Notes: generated from the sequence alone by a model not told the origin. Positions 38,220 to 48,184 are shown, counted from the first letter of the stretch. The stretch: DNA of 64,000 nt from Shewanella corallii (GCF_023349125.1 NZ_JAKIKT010000002.1:372001-436000), one strand, 5' to 3'. Translations and numbers: made by a program.

Positions 38220-38879
38220 ATGACTCAAGACGAAATGAAAAAGGCGGCGGCTCAGGCGGCCCTGACCTATGTTGAAGAAGGCAGTATTGTAGGTGTAGGT
38301 ACCGGCTCAACCGTTAACCACTTTATCGATGCACTGGCCAGTATGAAGGATGATATTGAAGGCGCAGTTTCAAGCTCTGAAGCCTCCACTGAGCGCCTGA
38401 AAGCTCTGGGCATTGAAGTCTTTGACCTGAACAGTGTCAGCAACCTGTCTGTCTATGTGGATGGAGCCGATGAGATCAGTCCCCATATGGCGATGATCAA
38501 AGGGGGCGGCGCCGCCTTGACCCGGGAAAAGATCGTCGCTGCTGTCGCCGACAAGTTTATCTGTATCGTCGATAACACCAAGCAGGTGGACGTACTGGGT
38601 GAATTCCCGCTGCCGGTAGAAGTGATCCCTATGGCTCGCTCCTATGTGGCGCGTCAGCTGGTTAAGCTGGGCGGTGACCCGGTTTACCGTGAAGGTGTGG
38701 TCACAGACAATGGCAACGTGATTCTGGATGTTTATAACCTGAAGATCCTGAATCCAAAAGAGTTAGAAACCCAGATCAACGCGATTGTTGGCGTAGTAAC
38801 CAACGGCCTGTTCGCCGAGCGTGGCGCAGATGTACTGCTGGTCGGTACCCCTGAGGGCGTACAAACACTCAAAAACTGA
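38220..38879 (+). CDS. rpiA: Ribose-5-phosphate isomerase A
   Basis: A 219-residue RpiA, the same size as the E. coli enzyme. [13 protein letters not shown] near residue 25 binds the phosphate, DGADEI near residue 81 and [12 protein letters not shown] near residue 94 form the catalytic site. It interconverts ribose-5-phosphate and ribulose-5-phosphate in the pentose phosphate pathway. GGAAGGA precedes the ATG. It is monocistronic, ending at a strong terminator shared with recJ. Confidence 0.98.
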   Translation: MTQDEMKKAAAQAALTYVEEGSIVGVGTGSTVNHFIDALASMKDDIEGAVSSSEASTERLKALGIEVFDLNSVSNLSVYVDGADEISPHMAMIKGGGAALTREKIVAAVADKFICIVDNTKQVDVLGEFPLPVEVIPMARSYVARQLVKLGGDPVYREGVVTDNGNVILDVYNLKILNPKELETQINAIVGVVTNGLFAERGADVLLVGTPEGVQTLKN

Positions 38880-38901
38880 TCCCGCTCAGTTTGTGCCTGA
38901 A

Positions 38902-38934
38902 AGAGATGCGAGTATGCTCGCATCTCTTCCTTTC
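38902..38934. terminator. Terminator between rpiA and recJ
   Basis: AGAGATGCGAG-TATG-CTCGCATCTCT is an 11-base perfect stem followed by TTCCTTTCTT on the plus strand. It ends rpiA and lies at the tail of convergent recJ. Confidence 0.85.
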
Positions 38935-40659
38935 TTAACGGGGCTCCAGCTGCTCCACCAGCAGTTGTACCGATTGATTCCCACGGAACTCATTCACGTC
39001 CAGTCGGTAAGCAAGACGGACATGCCCAATACTGGCATCAGGCCAGGTCTTAAGGTCCACATTAAACGCGATGGCATCGAGCATGGCACCGCCACACTCA
39101 GTTTCCACCACCATCTTCAAATGCTTTTCACCCACAACACGTTGCTGAATCAGACGAAAATAACCATCAAATAGCGGCTCTTCAAACGCCTGCCCCCAGG
39201 GACCGGCGCTTCTCAGCATCATGGCGATATCCAGATTCATCATATCAGCGGATAGCTCACCATCACTGAGGATCTCTCCTGTCAGTTGCTCCGGCTTAAG
39301 CAGCGCCTTTACCGCATCGTCAAAAGCGTTGGCAAACTCCTGATAGCTATCCGCCTTCAAACTCAACCCTGCAGCCATAGCATGACCACCGAATTTGGTA
39401 ATCATGCCCGGATAACGAGCGTTAATCAGCTCAAGCGTATCCCGCATATGCAAACCTTTAATAGAGCGGGCAGACCCTTTTATCAAACCTTCACCTGCAT
39501 CAGCGAAAGCGATAACCGGTCTGTGATATCTGTCCTTGATACGGGATGCCAGAATGCCTATCACCCCCTGATGCCAGTCGTCCTGAAACAGCGCGATACC
39601 CCAGGGCAACTCACTCTCATTAAACTCCATCGACTCCAGGCTTTTGAGCGCTTCTGCCTGCATTCCGGTCTCAAGTTCCCGACGTTCAGCATTCAAACCA
39701 TCCAGCTCCGCCGCCATGCGACGGGCTAAATGGATGTCTTCGCACAGCAGGGTTTCCACCCCCAGCGCCATCTCATCCAGACGACCGGCTGCGTTCAATC
39801 TGGGACCCACGGCAAAGCCAAAGTCAGAGGCCACCATGCGTTGAGGATTGCGCTTGGCTACATCCAGCAAAGCCGTGATCCCGGGGCGGCAGCGCCCTGC
39901 CCGCACCCGCTTAAGCCCGGCTTCAACCAATATTCGATTGTTGGCATCCAGCGCGACCACATCCGCCACTGTACCCAAAGCAACAATATCCAATAAGGTC
40001 GCCAGATTAGGTTCGGCAATACCTTGTTGCGCAAACCAGCCCCGGTTCCTGAGCTCGCCACGAAGAGAAGACATTAAATAGAAAGCAACGCCTACTCCGG
40101 CAATGGACTTGCTGGCAAAGTCACAGCCATGCTGATTGGGGTTCACAATGGCATCCGCATCGGGCACTTCTGCGCCGGGCAGGTGATGATCGGTCACCAC
40201 CACTTTCATGCCAAGGGCTTTGGCGGCTGCCACACCCTCGATGGAGGAGATGCCATTATCTACAGTGATAAGCAATTGGGCTCCCTGACTGTGAGCCACA
40301 GCCACAATCTCAGGACTCAGCCCATAACCATAATCAAAGCGATTGGGGATCAGATAGCTCACGTCCGCAGCGCCCATCATACGCAGTGCCAACATACAGA
40401 CACTGGTACTGGTGGCACCATCGGCATCGAAATCACCCACAATAAGGATTCGGGCATTATCGGCCATGGCATCGGCCACTATGGCAGCGGCTTTATCCAG
40501 TCCCAGCATGGTATTAGGCCTAAGTAAACCAGCCAGCTCAAGTTGGCACTCATCGGGCTGAACGCCTCTTCTGGCGTATAGCTGTCGCAGCAAGGGCGGC
40601 AAGGAGGGAGAAAGATGACTGTCATCAACCTGAGGACGGCGAACGATATTGTGGATCAC
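38935..40659 (-). CDS. recJ: Single-stranded-DNA exonuclease RecJ
   Basis: A 574-residue 5'-to-3' exonuclease of the DHH family. The metal motifs are DFDADGATST near residue 80 and DHHLPG near residue 160, and the DHHA1/OB region includes GSARSI and KFGGHAMAAG. It resects DNA in recombination and mismatch repair. The start is GTG at 40659 with AGGA upstream. xerD-dsbC-recJ is a standard gammaproteobacterial order, but here a strong terminator stands between dsbC and recJ. Confidence 0.97.
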   Translation of the reverse strand: MIHNIVRRPQVDDSHLSPSLPPLLRQLYARRGVQPDECQLELAGLLRPNTMLGLDKAAAIVADAMADNARILIVGDFDADGATSTSVCMLALRMMGAADVSYLIPNRFDYGYGLSPEIVAVAHSQGAQLLITVDNGISSIEGVAAAKALGMKVVVTDHHLPGAEVPDADAIVNPNQHGCDFASKSIAGVGVAFYLMSSLRGELRNRGWFAQQGIAEPNLATLLDIVALGTVADVVALDANNRILVEAGLKRVRAGRCRPGITALLDVAKRNPQRMVASDFGFAVGPRLNAAGRLDEMALGVETLLCEDIHLARRMAAELDGLNAERRELETGMQAEALKSLESMEFNESELPWGIALFQDDWHQGVIGILASRIKDRYHRPVIAFADAGEGLIKGSARSIKGLHMRDTLELINARYPGMITKFGGHAMAAGLSLKADSYQEFANAFDDAVKALLKPEQLTGEILSDGELSADMMNLDIAMMLRSAGPWGQAFEEPLFDGYFRLIQQRVVGEKHLKMVVETECGGAMLDAIAFNVDLKTWPDASIGHVRLAYRLDVNEFRGNQSVQLLVEQLEPR

Positions 40660-40700
40660 GGGAGAATTCCTGCTGGCCGAAACAAAGCGAACAAGATAAC

Positions 40701-40729
40701 AAAAAGGTGAGCCACTGGCTCACCTTTTT
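40701..40729 (-). terminator. Terminator between dsbC and recJ
   Basis: AAAAAGGTGAGC/GCTCACCTTTTT with a five-base loop gives a 12-base stem and T run on both strands. Only about 40 bases remain before the recJ start. Confidence 0.85.
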
Positions 40730-40748
40730 CGCGGAGTTAACACTGTTA

Positions 40749-41468
40749 TCAACGGGTTTCCAGCATACGCAGCAAAGAATCTGCAGGTTGGTAACCCGGG
40801 ATCAGAATACCATCTTCCAGTACAACGGCCGGGGTACCTGTTACCCCCAGAGTGCCACCCAGCTGGTACTGCTCAGTAATCTTGGCATCACATTTCGCTG
40901 TAGGGACCCGCTTGCCATTCTGGGCGTCGTTCATCGCCTGCAGTGGGTCAGCAGCACACCAGATAGAACGCATATCCTCAGCATTTTTGGATGGAACACC
41001 CTGACGAGGGAACGCCAGATAACGCACTGTAATGCCGGCGTCGTTGTAGTCCTTCATCTCATTGTGCATCTTACGACAGTAACCACAGGTCACATCGGTG
41101 AATACAGTGATCACATGCTTTTCATCTTTGGCCTTGTAAACCAGCATGTCATCTTCAAATTCTTTGATCATCTCTTTGCGTGGGCCAGCCAGCGCTGCAT
41201 CAGTCAGGTTCAGCATGCCACGGTCCATGTCATAGATATTGCCGTGAACCAGCTTGGAGCCATCCTCAGTCACATAGATAACACCACGGTCAGTCAGAGC
41301 CTGATACAAGCCAGAGATAGGCGATGGCTGCAGGTCGGCAACTTCCAGACCCAGAGTGTCACTGAGCTTTTGTTTAAGCACATCAGCGTTCTTGATATCT
41401 GCGGCCTGGGCAGCAAAAGCTGACATCACCAAAGCAGCGGTAAGCGAAATCGCACGGGTAAACTTCAT
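40749..41468 (-). CDS. dsbC: Thiol:disulfide interchange protein DsbC
   Basis: A 239-residue periplasmic disulfide isomerase. The signal peptide is ISLTAALVMSAFAAQA. An N-terminal dimerisation domain precedes the thioredoxin domain with active site CGYC (C128/C131). The second structural disulfide (WCAADP and AKCDAK) and the cis-proline in GVTGTPAVV are present. It repairs misfolded disulfides and is kept reduced by DsbD. The ATG at 41468 has AAGGA upstream. Confidence 0.97.
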   Translation of the reverse strand: MKFTRAISLTAALVMSAFAAQAADIKNADVLKQKLSDTLGLEVADLQPSPISGLYQALTDRGVIYVTEDGSKLVHGNIYDMDRGMLNLTDAALAGPRKEMIKEFEDDMLVYKAKDEKHVITVFTDVTCGYCRKMHNEMKDYNDAGITVRYLAFPRQGVPSKNAEDMRSIWCAADPLQAMNDAQNGKRVPTAKCDAKITEQYQLGGTLGVTGTPAVVLEDGILIPGYQPADSLLRMLETR

Positions 41469-41632
41469 TATCAATCCTTAGGGCTTATCGGGTTCCGTAT
41501 CGCGTCTATAAAACAGAACCTTGTTTGGGCAGAAAAATTACAGAGAGATCCGCGGAAATGCAACTTGTCTGCCGGAATAAACTGTATGCAACTTTGACAA
41601 GGGCGACAGTTTGCCGGGAAATGTGCGAGCCA

Positions 41633-42553
41633 TCATCCCCTTGGATGATGCTGGCTATGCAGTTGTGCCAATCGCAACTTAGCGACATGGGTGTATATCT
41701 GGGTGGTCGACAGCGAGCTGTGACCCAACAGCAGCTGTACCACGCGCAGATCGGCGCCATGGTTCAACAGATGTGTGGCAAAAGCGTGCCTTAATGTGTG
41801 CGGCGACAACTCACCCTGAATATTTGCCCTGAGCGCATAGAGTTTAATTCTGTGCCAGAAAGTCTGGCGTGTCATCATCTGGCCTCTGCCTGAGGGAAAA
41901 ACCACATCTGAAACGCGACTGCCAAGCAGCAACCCTCTTGCCGAACTCAAATAGTATTCCAGCGCCGCAGTGGCAGGCTCGCCCATGGGAACCAATCTCT
42001 CCTTCCCGCCTTTACCCACCACTCTGACCAACCCCTGACGCAGACTGACCTGCTCCAGCGTCAAGCCCACCAGCTCTGTCACCCGCAGACCTGTGGCATA
42101 CAATAGTTCCAGCATGGCCTGATCACGACACTCTAAGGTATCTTCAGGGTCAGGCTCAGCCAGCAACAGCTCTACATCCAGCTCAGACAAGGTCCCCGGT
42201 AATTTGCGGTCCAGCTTTGGGGCGGCGAGATCAACACAGGGGTCCTGATTGATCTGCGACTTCTCCAGCAGAAAGCCGTAATAGCGCTTGATAGCACTGA
42301 GCACCCTGGCGCTGGAGGACTTGGCAAACTCCTGGTCCTTTCGCCACTTCAGATACAACTGCAATTCACGGCGGGAAGCTTCCTTCATCTGTAATTTGCG
42401 TCCAGCCAGGAAGCAGGCCAACAGCCCCAGATCGCTGCGATAAGCCGCCAGCGTGTTGTCACTTAAGCCATTGACCGACCATAGTTCATCGAGAAAGCTC
42501 TCAATTGCTGCCTGACTTTTGCTGAGTACTACAGGGTCGGCTTGCTGTCTCAA
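41633..42553 (-). CDS. xerD: Tyrosine recombinase XerD
   Basis: A site-specific recombinase that with XerC resolves chromosome dimers at dif under FtsK control. The core-binding N-domain (NTLAAYRSDLG) precedes the catalytic domain with ATGLRVTELVG, LSPHTLRHAFATH, LLGHSSLSTTQIYTH; these hold the R-H-R-H-Y residues. No ATG is available at the N-terminus. The frame runs back to 42619, but that TTG lies in the brnQ terminator, so I use the TTG at 42553, giving 306 residues (E. coli 298). The start is uncertain. Confidence 0.93.
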   Translation of the reverse strand: MRQQADPVVLSKSQAAIESFLDELWSVNGLSDNTLAAYRSDLGLLACFLAGRKLQMKEASRRELQLYLKWRKDQEFAKSSSARVLSAIKRYYGFLLEKSQINQDPCVDLAAPKLDRKLPGTLSELDVELLLAEPDPEDTLECRDQAMLELLYATGLRVTELVGLTLEQVSLRQGLVRVVGKGGKERLVPMGEPATAALEYYLSSARGLLLGSRVSDVVFPSGRGQMMTRQTFWHRIKLYALRANIQGELSPHTLRHAFATHLLNHGADLRVVQLLLGHSSLSTTQIYTHVAKLRLAQLHSQHHPRG

Positions 42554-42615
42554 TTCCGACGTGATCTCTTTTAATTTTGTCTGTTTTGCCAAAGCGTTTT
42601 CCAATGATGCCGGAT

Positions 42616-42643
42616 ACAAAAAACGACGCCTGAGCGTCGTTTT
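42616..42643 (-). terminator. Intrinsic terminator after brnQ
   Basis: AAAACGACGC-CTGA-GCGTCGTTTT is a 10-base perfect stem followed by a T run on the minus strand. It lies directly upstream of xerD. Confidence 0.9.
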
Positions 42644-42664
42644 ATTATGTTGCTATACAGTCGA

Positions 42665-43966
42665 TTATGCCACTGTCTCAGCCTTGACTGGCTTTTTGAT
42701 AAACAGACAGATGAACATAGTGAGCAGGGTCGGCAGCAACCAGGCCATACCTTCAGCATACAAAGGCAGGAAGTTCAGGAAGCTGGTATCAAGCCCAGCC
42801 ACTTTCAGACCATCAAAGATACCGAATACCAGAGCCACAGACAGAACCAGACGATGAGAGAATTCAGGTCTGGCAAACTTCTGGGTCAGGAAAGTCACCA
42901 ATACCAGTGCGATAGCCACTGGATAAACGGTTACCAGCACAGGAATACTGAAGTTAATCAACTCTTTCAGTCCCAGGTTAGCCATCGCCATACAACCTGC
43001 ACACATCAGCAGCACCCAGATGCGGTAACTGATCTGTGGCAGCAGTTCATTAAAGTACTCCGAACAGGCACTCACCAGACCAACTGCAGTGGTCAAACAG
43101 GCCAGAGTCACCACGCTCGCCAGCAAGATAACGCCGGTATTGCCAAAGTAGTGGGTCACATATTGAGTCAGCAGTTGACCACCAGTCTCAGCACCAATCG
43201 CCAGATCACCGGCAGTGGTGCCAAGATAGAACAGAGACAGATAAACAAAGGCCAGACCACCGGCAGCAATCAGCGCTGCACGAACCAGGTATTTGGTTTG
43301 AGTTGCCGCCTCAGTCACCCCTTTCTTGCGCAGGATATCAATAATCAACATACCGAAAATTAATGACGCTAAAGTATCCATGGTGTTGTAGCCCTCAAGG
43401 ATACCTTTAGTCAGTGGAGAGCTGGCATAGTCTCCCTGAGGCACCCCCGGCTCAGCACCCGGCAGAATAAATACTGACACCGCCAGGCCCACCAGCAGGA
43501 AAATCAACAGAGGGGTTAATACTTTGCCCACGCTATCGAGCAGGTTACCCGGGAAAGCTGACAACACCATGGTGATCAGGAAAAAACCCAGGGTGTAATA
43601 CAGCTGACCATTGGTGGCATCGGCTGACAAAAATGGCAGTGCGCCGATTTCAAAGGCAACCAGACCAGTACGGGGCGCAGCGATAATAGGACCTATGATG
43701 AGATAGATAGAAACAGTAAGAGCCGTTGCCGCAGCAGAAGGCAGGAAAGCTGTCACTTTACCGTTGGATTTGGCGATGGCAATCAGACCTACCAGCGGCA
43801 TACCCACGGCGGTCAACAAAAAGCCAATCATGGCAGGCAGTGTGTTGTCACCTGCCATATGCCCTGCGAATGGCGGGAAAATCAGGTTCCCGGCGCCAAG
43901 AAAAAAGGCGAAGGTCATAAAACCCAGACCTATGGTATCTCCCATTGTCATTTGCTTGTTTTGCAC
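42665..43966 (-). CDS. brnQ: Branched-chain amino acid:cation symporter BrnQ
   Basis: A 433-residue LIVCS-family transporter with about twelve membrane segments. FFLGAGNLIFPPFAG near residue 22 is the family signature. It imports leucine, isoleucine and valine with Na+ or H+. The start is GTG at 43966 with GGGGAG five bases upstream. It ends in a terminator and appears monocistronic. Specificity is inferred from family. Confidence 0.95.
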   Translation of the reverse strand: MQNKQMTMGDTIGLGFMTFAFFLGAGNLIFPPFAGHMAGDNTLPAMIGFLLTAVGMPLVGLIAIAKSNGKVTAFLPSAAATALTVSIYLIIGPIIAAPRTGLVAFEIGALPFLSADATNGQLYYTLGFFLITMVLSAFPGNLLDSVGKVLTPLLIFLLVGLAVSVFILPGAEPGVPQGDYASSPLTKGILEGYNTMDTLASLIFGMLIIDILRKKGVTEAATQTKYLVRAALIAAGGLAFVYLSLFYLGTTAGDLAIGAETGGQLLTQYVTHYFGNTGVILLASVVTLACLTTAVGLVSACSEYFNELLPQISYRIWVLLMCAGCMAMANLGLKELINFSIPVLVTVYPVAIALVLVTFLTQKFARPEFSHRLVLSVALVFGIFDGLKVAGLDTSFLNFLPLYAEGMAWLLPTLLTMFICLFIKKPVKAETVA

Positions 43967-44547
43967 AAAAACTCCCCACTTATTATTGTTTGGATACTGA
44001 ACACCCCTGAATCAGCGAATATTGTTCAGACATTCCTTATGTTTTTTTAACCAACTTAAGTCATCGACTCTGGATATGCCAGCCGGATCGCCGACACCGC
44101 AAACCAAGCGTAAACATTAAGTTACAGCGACTATTCGCCTTATTCAGACCTTTCCTGGTGATATTTTGTGCAAATTTATCGTATTTGATGACCGCACGCT
44201 GGAATCGAATTCCTGTCCCTGTATCTCCCCGAGCTAAAACCCCAATATATTGTGTTTTGCCGGGCGGTCACATTTATCAAAGTTAATCCGGAATGACAAT
44301 ACAAAAACTGGCCAAGCGAGCAGAAATGCACCACACAAAAACAAGGTGTTAACACCAACCCAGGTAGTTCAACACCTTGCCTGTAAGCTGATGTCTGCAA
44401 AGCTGATTTTCCAGCGCCATAGCCCACTACTGGTAAGACCAGAATTTAGGTCGTAGAGCATCTTCAGCCAGCTGATAACTCCCCCGAACACGCAAACTGA
44501 GACAGGATTATCAGGCTCTCGTGCCGCCTATTCGCGACTAATACCCG
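43967..44547. repeat. Long intergenic region with GGTGTT/AACACC repeats
   Basis: About 580 bases without a gene, between divergent brnQ and trmN6. A palindrome GGTGTTAACACC (44345-44356) forms part of a larger inverted repeat AAGGTGTT (44343-44350)/AACACCTT (44371-44378). This looks like a regulator site, with no candidate named. The rest is AT-rich without clear features. Confidence 0.5.
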
Positions 44548-45330
44548 GTGGCTGAATTTAACACTGGAGAAAGCGGCCAACACTGGCTACAATCCGCCCT
44601 CATTTTTCCGTCGGGTTCGTTATCAGTGCCATTCACTTTTAAGCAGTTCCATATCGATGATCAGGGTTGCGGAATGCCCGTCAGCACGGATGCCGTGGTT
44701 CTGGGTGCATGGGCGCCATTGACTCAGGCAAAGCAGATTCTGGATATTGGCGCTGGCAGTGGTTTACTGAGTTTGATGGCAGCGCAAAGGTCAACGGCCC
44801 ATATCACAGCCGTAGAAATTGACGACGCTGCGATTCAGGCGTGCCAACGAAATATCGATGCCAGTCCCTGGGCCGACAGAATCAGTTTAATTGCCGGTGA
44901 TATCAGTGAGATTGCTACGAAGCAAAGTCAGCGGTTTGACCACATCATATGTAACCCGCCTTACTTTGAAACGGGCCCCCAGTCAGACAAGACAGGCCGG
45001 GCTACGGCCAGGCACACGGATAAACTGACCTTTGCAGCACTGACCCGAGCCTTCGATGGACTCTTGTCTGAACAGGGCAAAATCACCCTGATAATGCCGA
45101 TTGAATCCCTGGCAGCCTGGAACAAGGCGCTTGAGCAGACACCACAGCTGACACTATTGCACCAATGCGATGTGGTCAGTGTTCGGGGAAAAGTTGCCAA
45201 ACGTGTGCTTTTACTTCTGGGTCGAAATAGGGCAACACCAGTTCAAAGCCAGTTGGTGCTCCGGGAGCCCAACAACAGCTACAGCCAAGAGATGATAGCC
45301 CTGACCCGGGACTTCTATTTGTTTATGTAA
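44548..45330 (+). CDS. trmN6: tRNA1(Val) A37 N6-methyltransferase
   Basis: A Rossmann SAM methyltransferase (YfiC) that methylates A37 of tRNA-Val1. FTFKQF and STDAVVLGAWAP open the conserved domain, LDIGAGSGLLSLM binds SAM and the catalytic motif is CNPPYFE near residue 135. The GTG at 44548 gives 260 residues, but the homologous region begins near the GTG at 44626, so the true start may be there (234 residues). srmB follows on the same strand; in E. coli the two are divergent. Confidence 0.93.
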   Translation: MAEFNTGESGQHWLQSALIFPSGSLSVPFTFKQFHIDDQGCGMPVSTDAVVLGAWAPLTQAKQILDIGAGSGLLSLMAAQRSTAHITAVEIDDAAIQACQRNIDASPWADRISLIAGDISEIATKQSQRFDHIICNPPYFETGPQSDKTGRATARHTDKLTFAALTRAFDGLLSEQGKITLIMPIESLAAWNKALEQTPQLTLLHQCDVVSVRGKVAKRVLLLLGRNRATPVQSQLVLREPNNSYSQEMIALTRDFYLFM

Positions 45331-45437
45331 TGGAAACGGCGAGTCCGCTTTTTCCACGCAGGCCCCGCGCTGATCAAATTGGTATTCCCAGTCAGCGGCG
45401 AATATAATGGCGGCCGATTATTTAAGAGATGCAGCCA

Positions 45438-46667
45438 ATGCAATTTGAAGATTTTGATCTCGACCACAGCTTGCTTGAGTCGTTAAAAGCTATGGGGCAT
45501 AAAACCCCCACCACAATCCAGAGCAAAACTCTGCCATTGGCGCTGGAGCAGCGCGACATTATGGCCAGTGCCCCAACCGGTACAGGTAAAACCGCCAGCT
45601 TCTTGCTCCCTGCTCTGCAGCATCTGATCGATTTTCCACGCCGATTCCCCGGCCCAGCCCGGGTATTGATCCTGACCCCAACCCGTGAGCTGGCCAGTCA
45701 GATCCATCGCTATGCCTGCCACCTGGCAACCGATATGGGCCTGGATATCAATATCGTCACAGGTGGCGTTCCTTATGGTCCACAGGAAGAGGCTCTTGCG
45801 GGCAATGTGGATATTCTGGTCGCAACTCCCGGCCGCCTGGTGGAGTATCTGGACAAGCGGAAATTTGATGCTCAGTCAGTAGAGCTGCTGATTATCGACG
45901 AAGCAGACCGTATGTTGGACATGGGCTTTAATCAGGTGGTACAGACTCTGGCGATTGAAGCCCAAGGCCGTAAACAAACCATGCTGTTCTCTGCCACTTT
46001 GGAAGGCTATGGCGTGCAGAAATTTGCCGCCGACCTGCTGACCAATCCTGAACGCATTGATGCCGACGACCTGCCTCGCAGTGAAAAAGCCAAGATCCAT
46101 CAATGGGTGCATCTGGCTGACAGCCGCGAGCACAAATTCGCGCTGCTGTGTGCCTTGCTGAATAAAGAAGAGGTCACCCGGGCAATTGTGTTCTGTAAAA
46201 CCCGCGAAGTAGTAGCATCGCTGGAAGGCCTGCTGCAACAAGCGGGCATTCAGGCATCATTCCTGCGTGGCGATATGGACCAAAAACGTCGTTTCCAGGC
46301 GTTGGGTCGCTTTATCAAAGGTGAAGTGAATGTGCTGCTGGCTACCGACGTGGCCGCCCGTGGTATCGATATTGACGATATCAGCCATGTGATCAACTTT
46401 GATATGCCGCGCTCATCCGATGTATATGTTCACCGTATCGGCCGTACCGGCCGCGCTGGTAACAAGGGCACCGCTATCTCTTTGGTTGAAGCCCACGATA
46501 TGCGTATTCTCGGTAAGGTTGAGCGTTACATTGAGCAACCGCTGAAGCGCCGCTTTGTTGAAGGACTGCGTCCCAAGCACAAAGAAGCCAAGGTGCCGAC
46601 CAAAAAGAAGCCTAAAGAGAAGGCAAAGGCCGCTGCCAAACGTGCCAAAAAAGCGAAAAAGAAATAA
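45438..46667 (+). CDS. srmB: ATP-dependent RNA helicase SrmB
   Basis: A 409-residue DEAD-box helicase. Q-motif TTIQSKTLP, Walker A APTGTGKT, IIDEADRM (DEAD), LFSATL (SAT) and HRIGRTGRAG (motif VI) are all present. The C-terminus is a lysine/alanine-rich tail (AAAKRAKKAKKK). SrmB acts early in 50S ribosome assembly. I prefer the ATG at 45438; another at 45429 lies directly on the AAGAG. It is preceded by trmN6, also an E. coli neighbour. Confidence 0.95.
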   Translation: MQFEDFDLDHSLLESLKAMGHKTPTTIQSKTLPLALEQRDIMASAPTGTGKTASFLLPALQHLIDFPRRFPGPARVLILTPTRELASQIHRYACHLATDMGLDINIVTGGVPYGPQEEALAGNVDILVATPGRLVEYLDKRKFDAQSVELLIIDEADRMLDMGFNQVVQTLAIEAQGRKQTMLFSATLEGYGVQKFAADLLTNPERIDADDLPRSEKAKIHQWVHLADSREHKFALLCALLNKEEVTRAIVFCKTREVVASLEGLLQQAGIQASFLRGDMDQKRRFQALGRFIKGEVNVLLATDVAARGIDIDDISHVINFDMPRSSDVYVHRIGRTGRAGNKGTAISLVEAHDMRILGKVERYIEQPLKRRFVEGLRPKHKEAKVPTKKKPKEKAKAAAKRAKKAKKK

Positions 46668-46672
46668 TTAAG

Positions 46673-46703
46673 AAAGGGCTGCACTGAATGCAGCCCTTTT
46701 TAT
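46673..46703 (+). terminator. Terminator after srmB
   Basis: AAAGGGCTGCA-CTGAA-TGCAGCCCTTT is an 11-base stem followed by TTTTATT. Confidence 0.92.
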
Positions 46704-46954
46704 TGGTCAGTCAGGCCATGACGAATATTTACACAGCCAAAAACTCCCTCTCTAACTTCCCATTCCCCCATACATTGCTAATACCATGAAATGAAATCAA
46801 AAATTAACAACAGCAAAGATATTGCGCGCCGCACTTTATCCAGCGAGTCCTGCTGTCGCTATTAATCGACACCAAAGGAAACATTTTATTTACAAAAAGA
46901 GATTTAAAGCCTTCTGCTGGTTTGATAATTTAGATAACAATTCAATATTCAGGC

Positions 46955-48184
46955 ATGGAGCCACCCCCTAGTATGTTGATCACAATTCTCCGGCGTGTAC
47001 TGCCTCCCCTGTTAATCATCGTCGTTTTTATCGGCCTTGCTATGTTACTTATGATGACTCGCGAAGAGCCTGAAAAGAGGGAGGAGGAGGTCAAACTCAC
47101 AGTGGTTGATGCCCGCAACGCCTCCCAGCAAAGGGTGTCACTGAACCTGCCCTCGTACGGCGTCGTAGAGCCCAAGCACAAGACACAATTGGTTGCGGAA
47201 GTGACCGGCAGATTGCTGACCATAGCGCCCGAGTTTGTCGCCGGTGGCGTAGTCAAAAAAGGCCAGCAACTGGCAATGATAGAGCAGTCTGACTATGAAG
47301 CAGACCTGGCTCAGGCACAGGCTTCTCTTGCCCAGGCGCAAGCCGCATTGGAAGAAGAGATTGCCCGTGGCGAAGTAGCCAAAATCGAGTTCCGTGATTT
47401 CGACAATGGTGTACCTCCTGAACTGGGCCTGCGTAAGCCTCAGCTCAAGAAAGAGCAGGCCAATGTAAAGTTTGCACAGGCCGCGCTGGACAGAGCCAAG
47501 CGCAATCTGGAACGTACGGTCATCCGCGCGCCATTCGATGGCATAGTTAAAGCCCGCAGCGTAGACCTTGGTCAGTATGTCACTCTGGGCACCAATCTGG
47601 GTGAACTCTTCAATACCGATATTGCAGAAGTACGGCTGCCATTGGCCAATTCAGATTTGGCTTACCTGGAGTCCGTGGATAATCCGGACACTGAGGTGGT
47701 GCTAACCGCGGATCTTGCAGGCCGCCAAGTCACCTGGCAGGGCAATATAGTGCGTAGCGAAGGGGTCATTGACGCGGGTAACCGTATGGTCTATCTGGTC
47801 GCAGAAGTAGAAGACCCGTACCTGCATGGCAACAAGAGCCTGGGCGAATTGCCATTGAAATTTGGCACCTTTGTCAATGCCACGATTCGTGGCCGAACTG
47901 TAGAAGGCATTGTTAAGCTGCCACGCCATCTGGTGCGCAACAGCGAAGTCGCTATGGTCAAAGGTGACAACACCATAGAGATGAGAGTCGTCAACGTGGT
48001 TCGCACCGACACCAATCATGTTTATATCAAAGACAGCATTAAAGATGGGGAGCTGGTTTCCTACACGCCAATCAACACCCTTGAGGCCGGAGAGGAAGTC
48101 AAACTACTTGGGCAGGAGGATAGTTCAGGCAGACAGGGAAAAGACACCCAGGAACGATTGGCAGCCGCTGAGGCACAGGAGTAA
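46955..48184 (+). CDS. RND efflux periplasmic adaptor (membrane fusion protein)
   Basis: A 409-residue adaptor with one N-terminal membrane anchor (VLPPLLIIVVFIGLAMLLM). The lipoyl halves are EVTGRLLTIAPEF and VIRAPFDGIV, flanking a coiled-coil hairpin (LAQAQASLAQAQAAL). It links an RND pump to an outer-membrane channel. The start is either the ATG at 46955 or the one at 46973; neither has a good ribosome site. The RND pump gene starts two bases after its stop. No outer-membrane factor or TetR regulator is adjacent. Confidence 0.93.
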   Translation: MEPPPSMLITILRRVLPPLLIIVVFIGLAMLLMMTREEPEKREEEVKLTVVDARNASQQRVSLNLPSYGVVEPKHKTQLVAEVTGRLLTIAPEFVAGGVVKKGQQLAMIEQSDYEADLAQAQASLAQAQAALEEEIARGEVAKIEFRDFDNGVPPELGLRKPQLKKEQANVKFAQAALDRAKRNLERTVIRAPFDGIVKARSVDLGQYVTLGTNLGELFNTDIAEVRLPLANSDLAYLESVDNPDTEVVLTADLAGRQVTWQGNIVRSEGVIDAGNRMVYLVAEVEDPYLHGNKSLGELPLKFGTFVNATIRGRTVEGIVKLPRHLVRNSEVAMVKGDNTIEMRVVNVVRTDTNHVYIKDSIKDGELVSYTPINTLEAGEEVKLLGQEDSSGRQGKDTQERLAAAEAQE

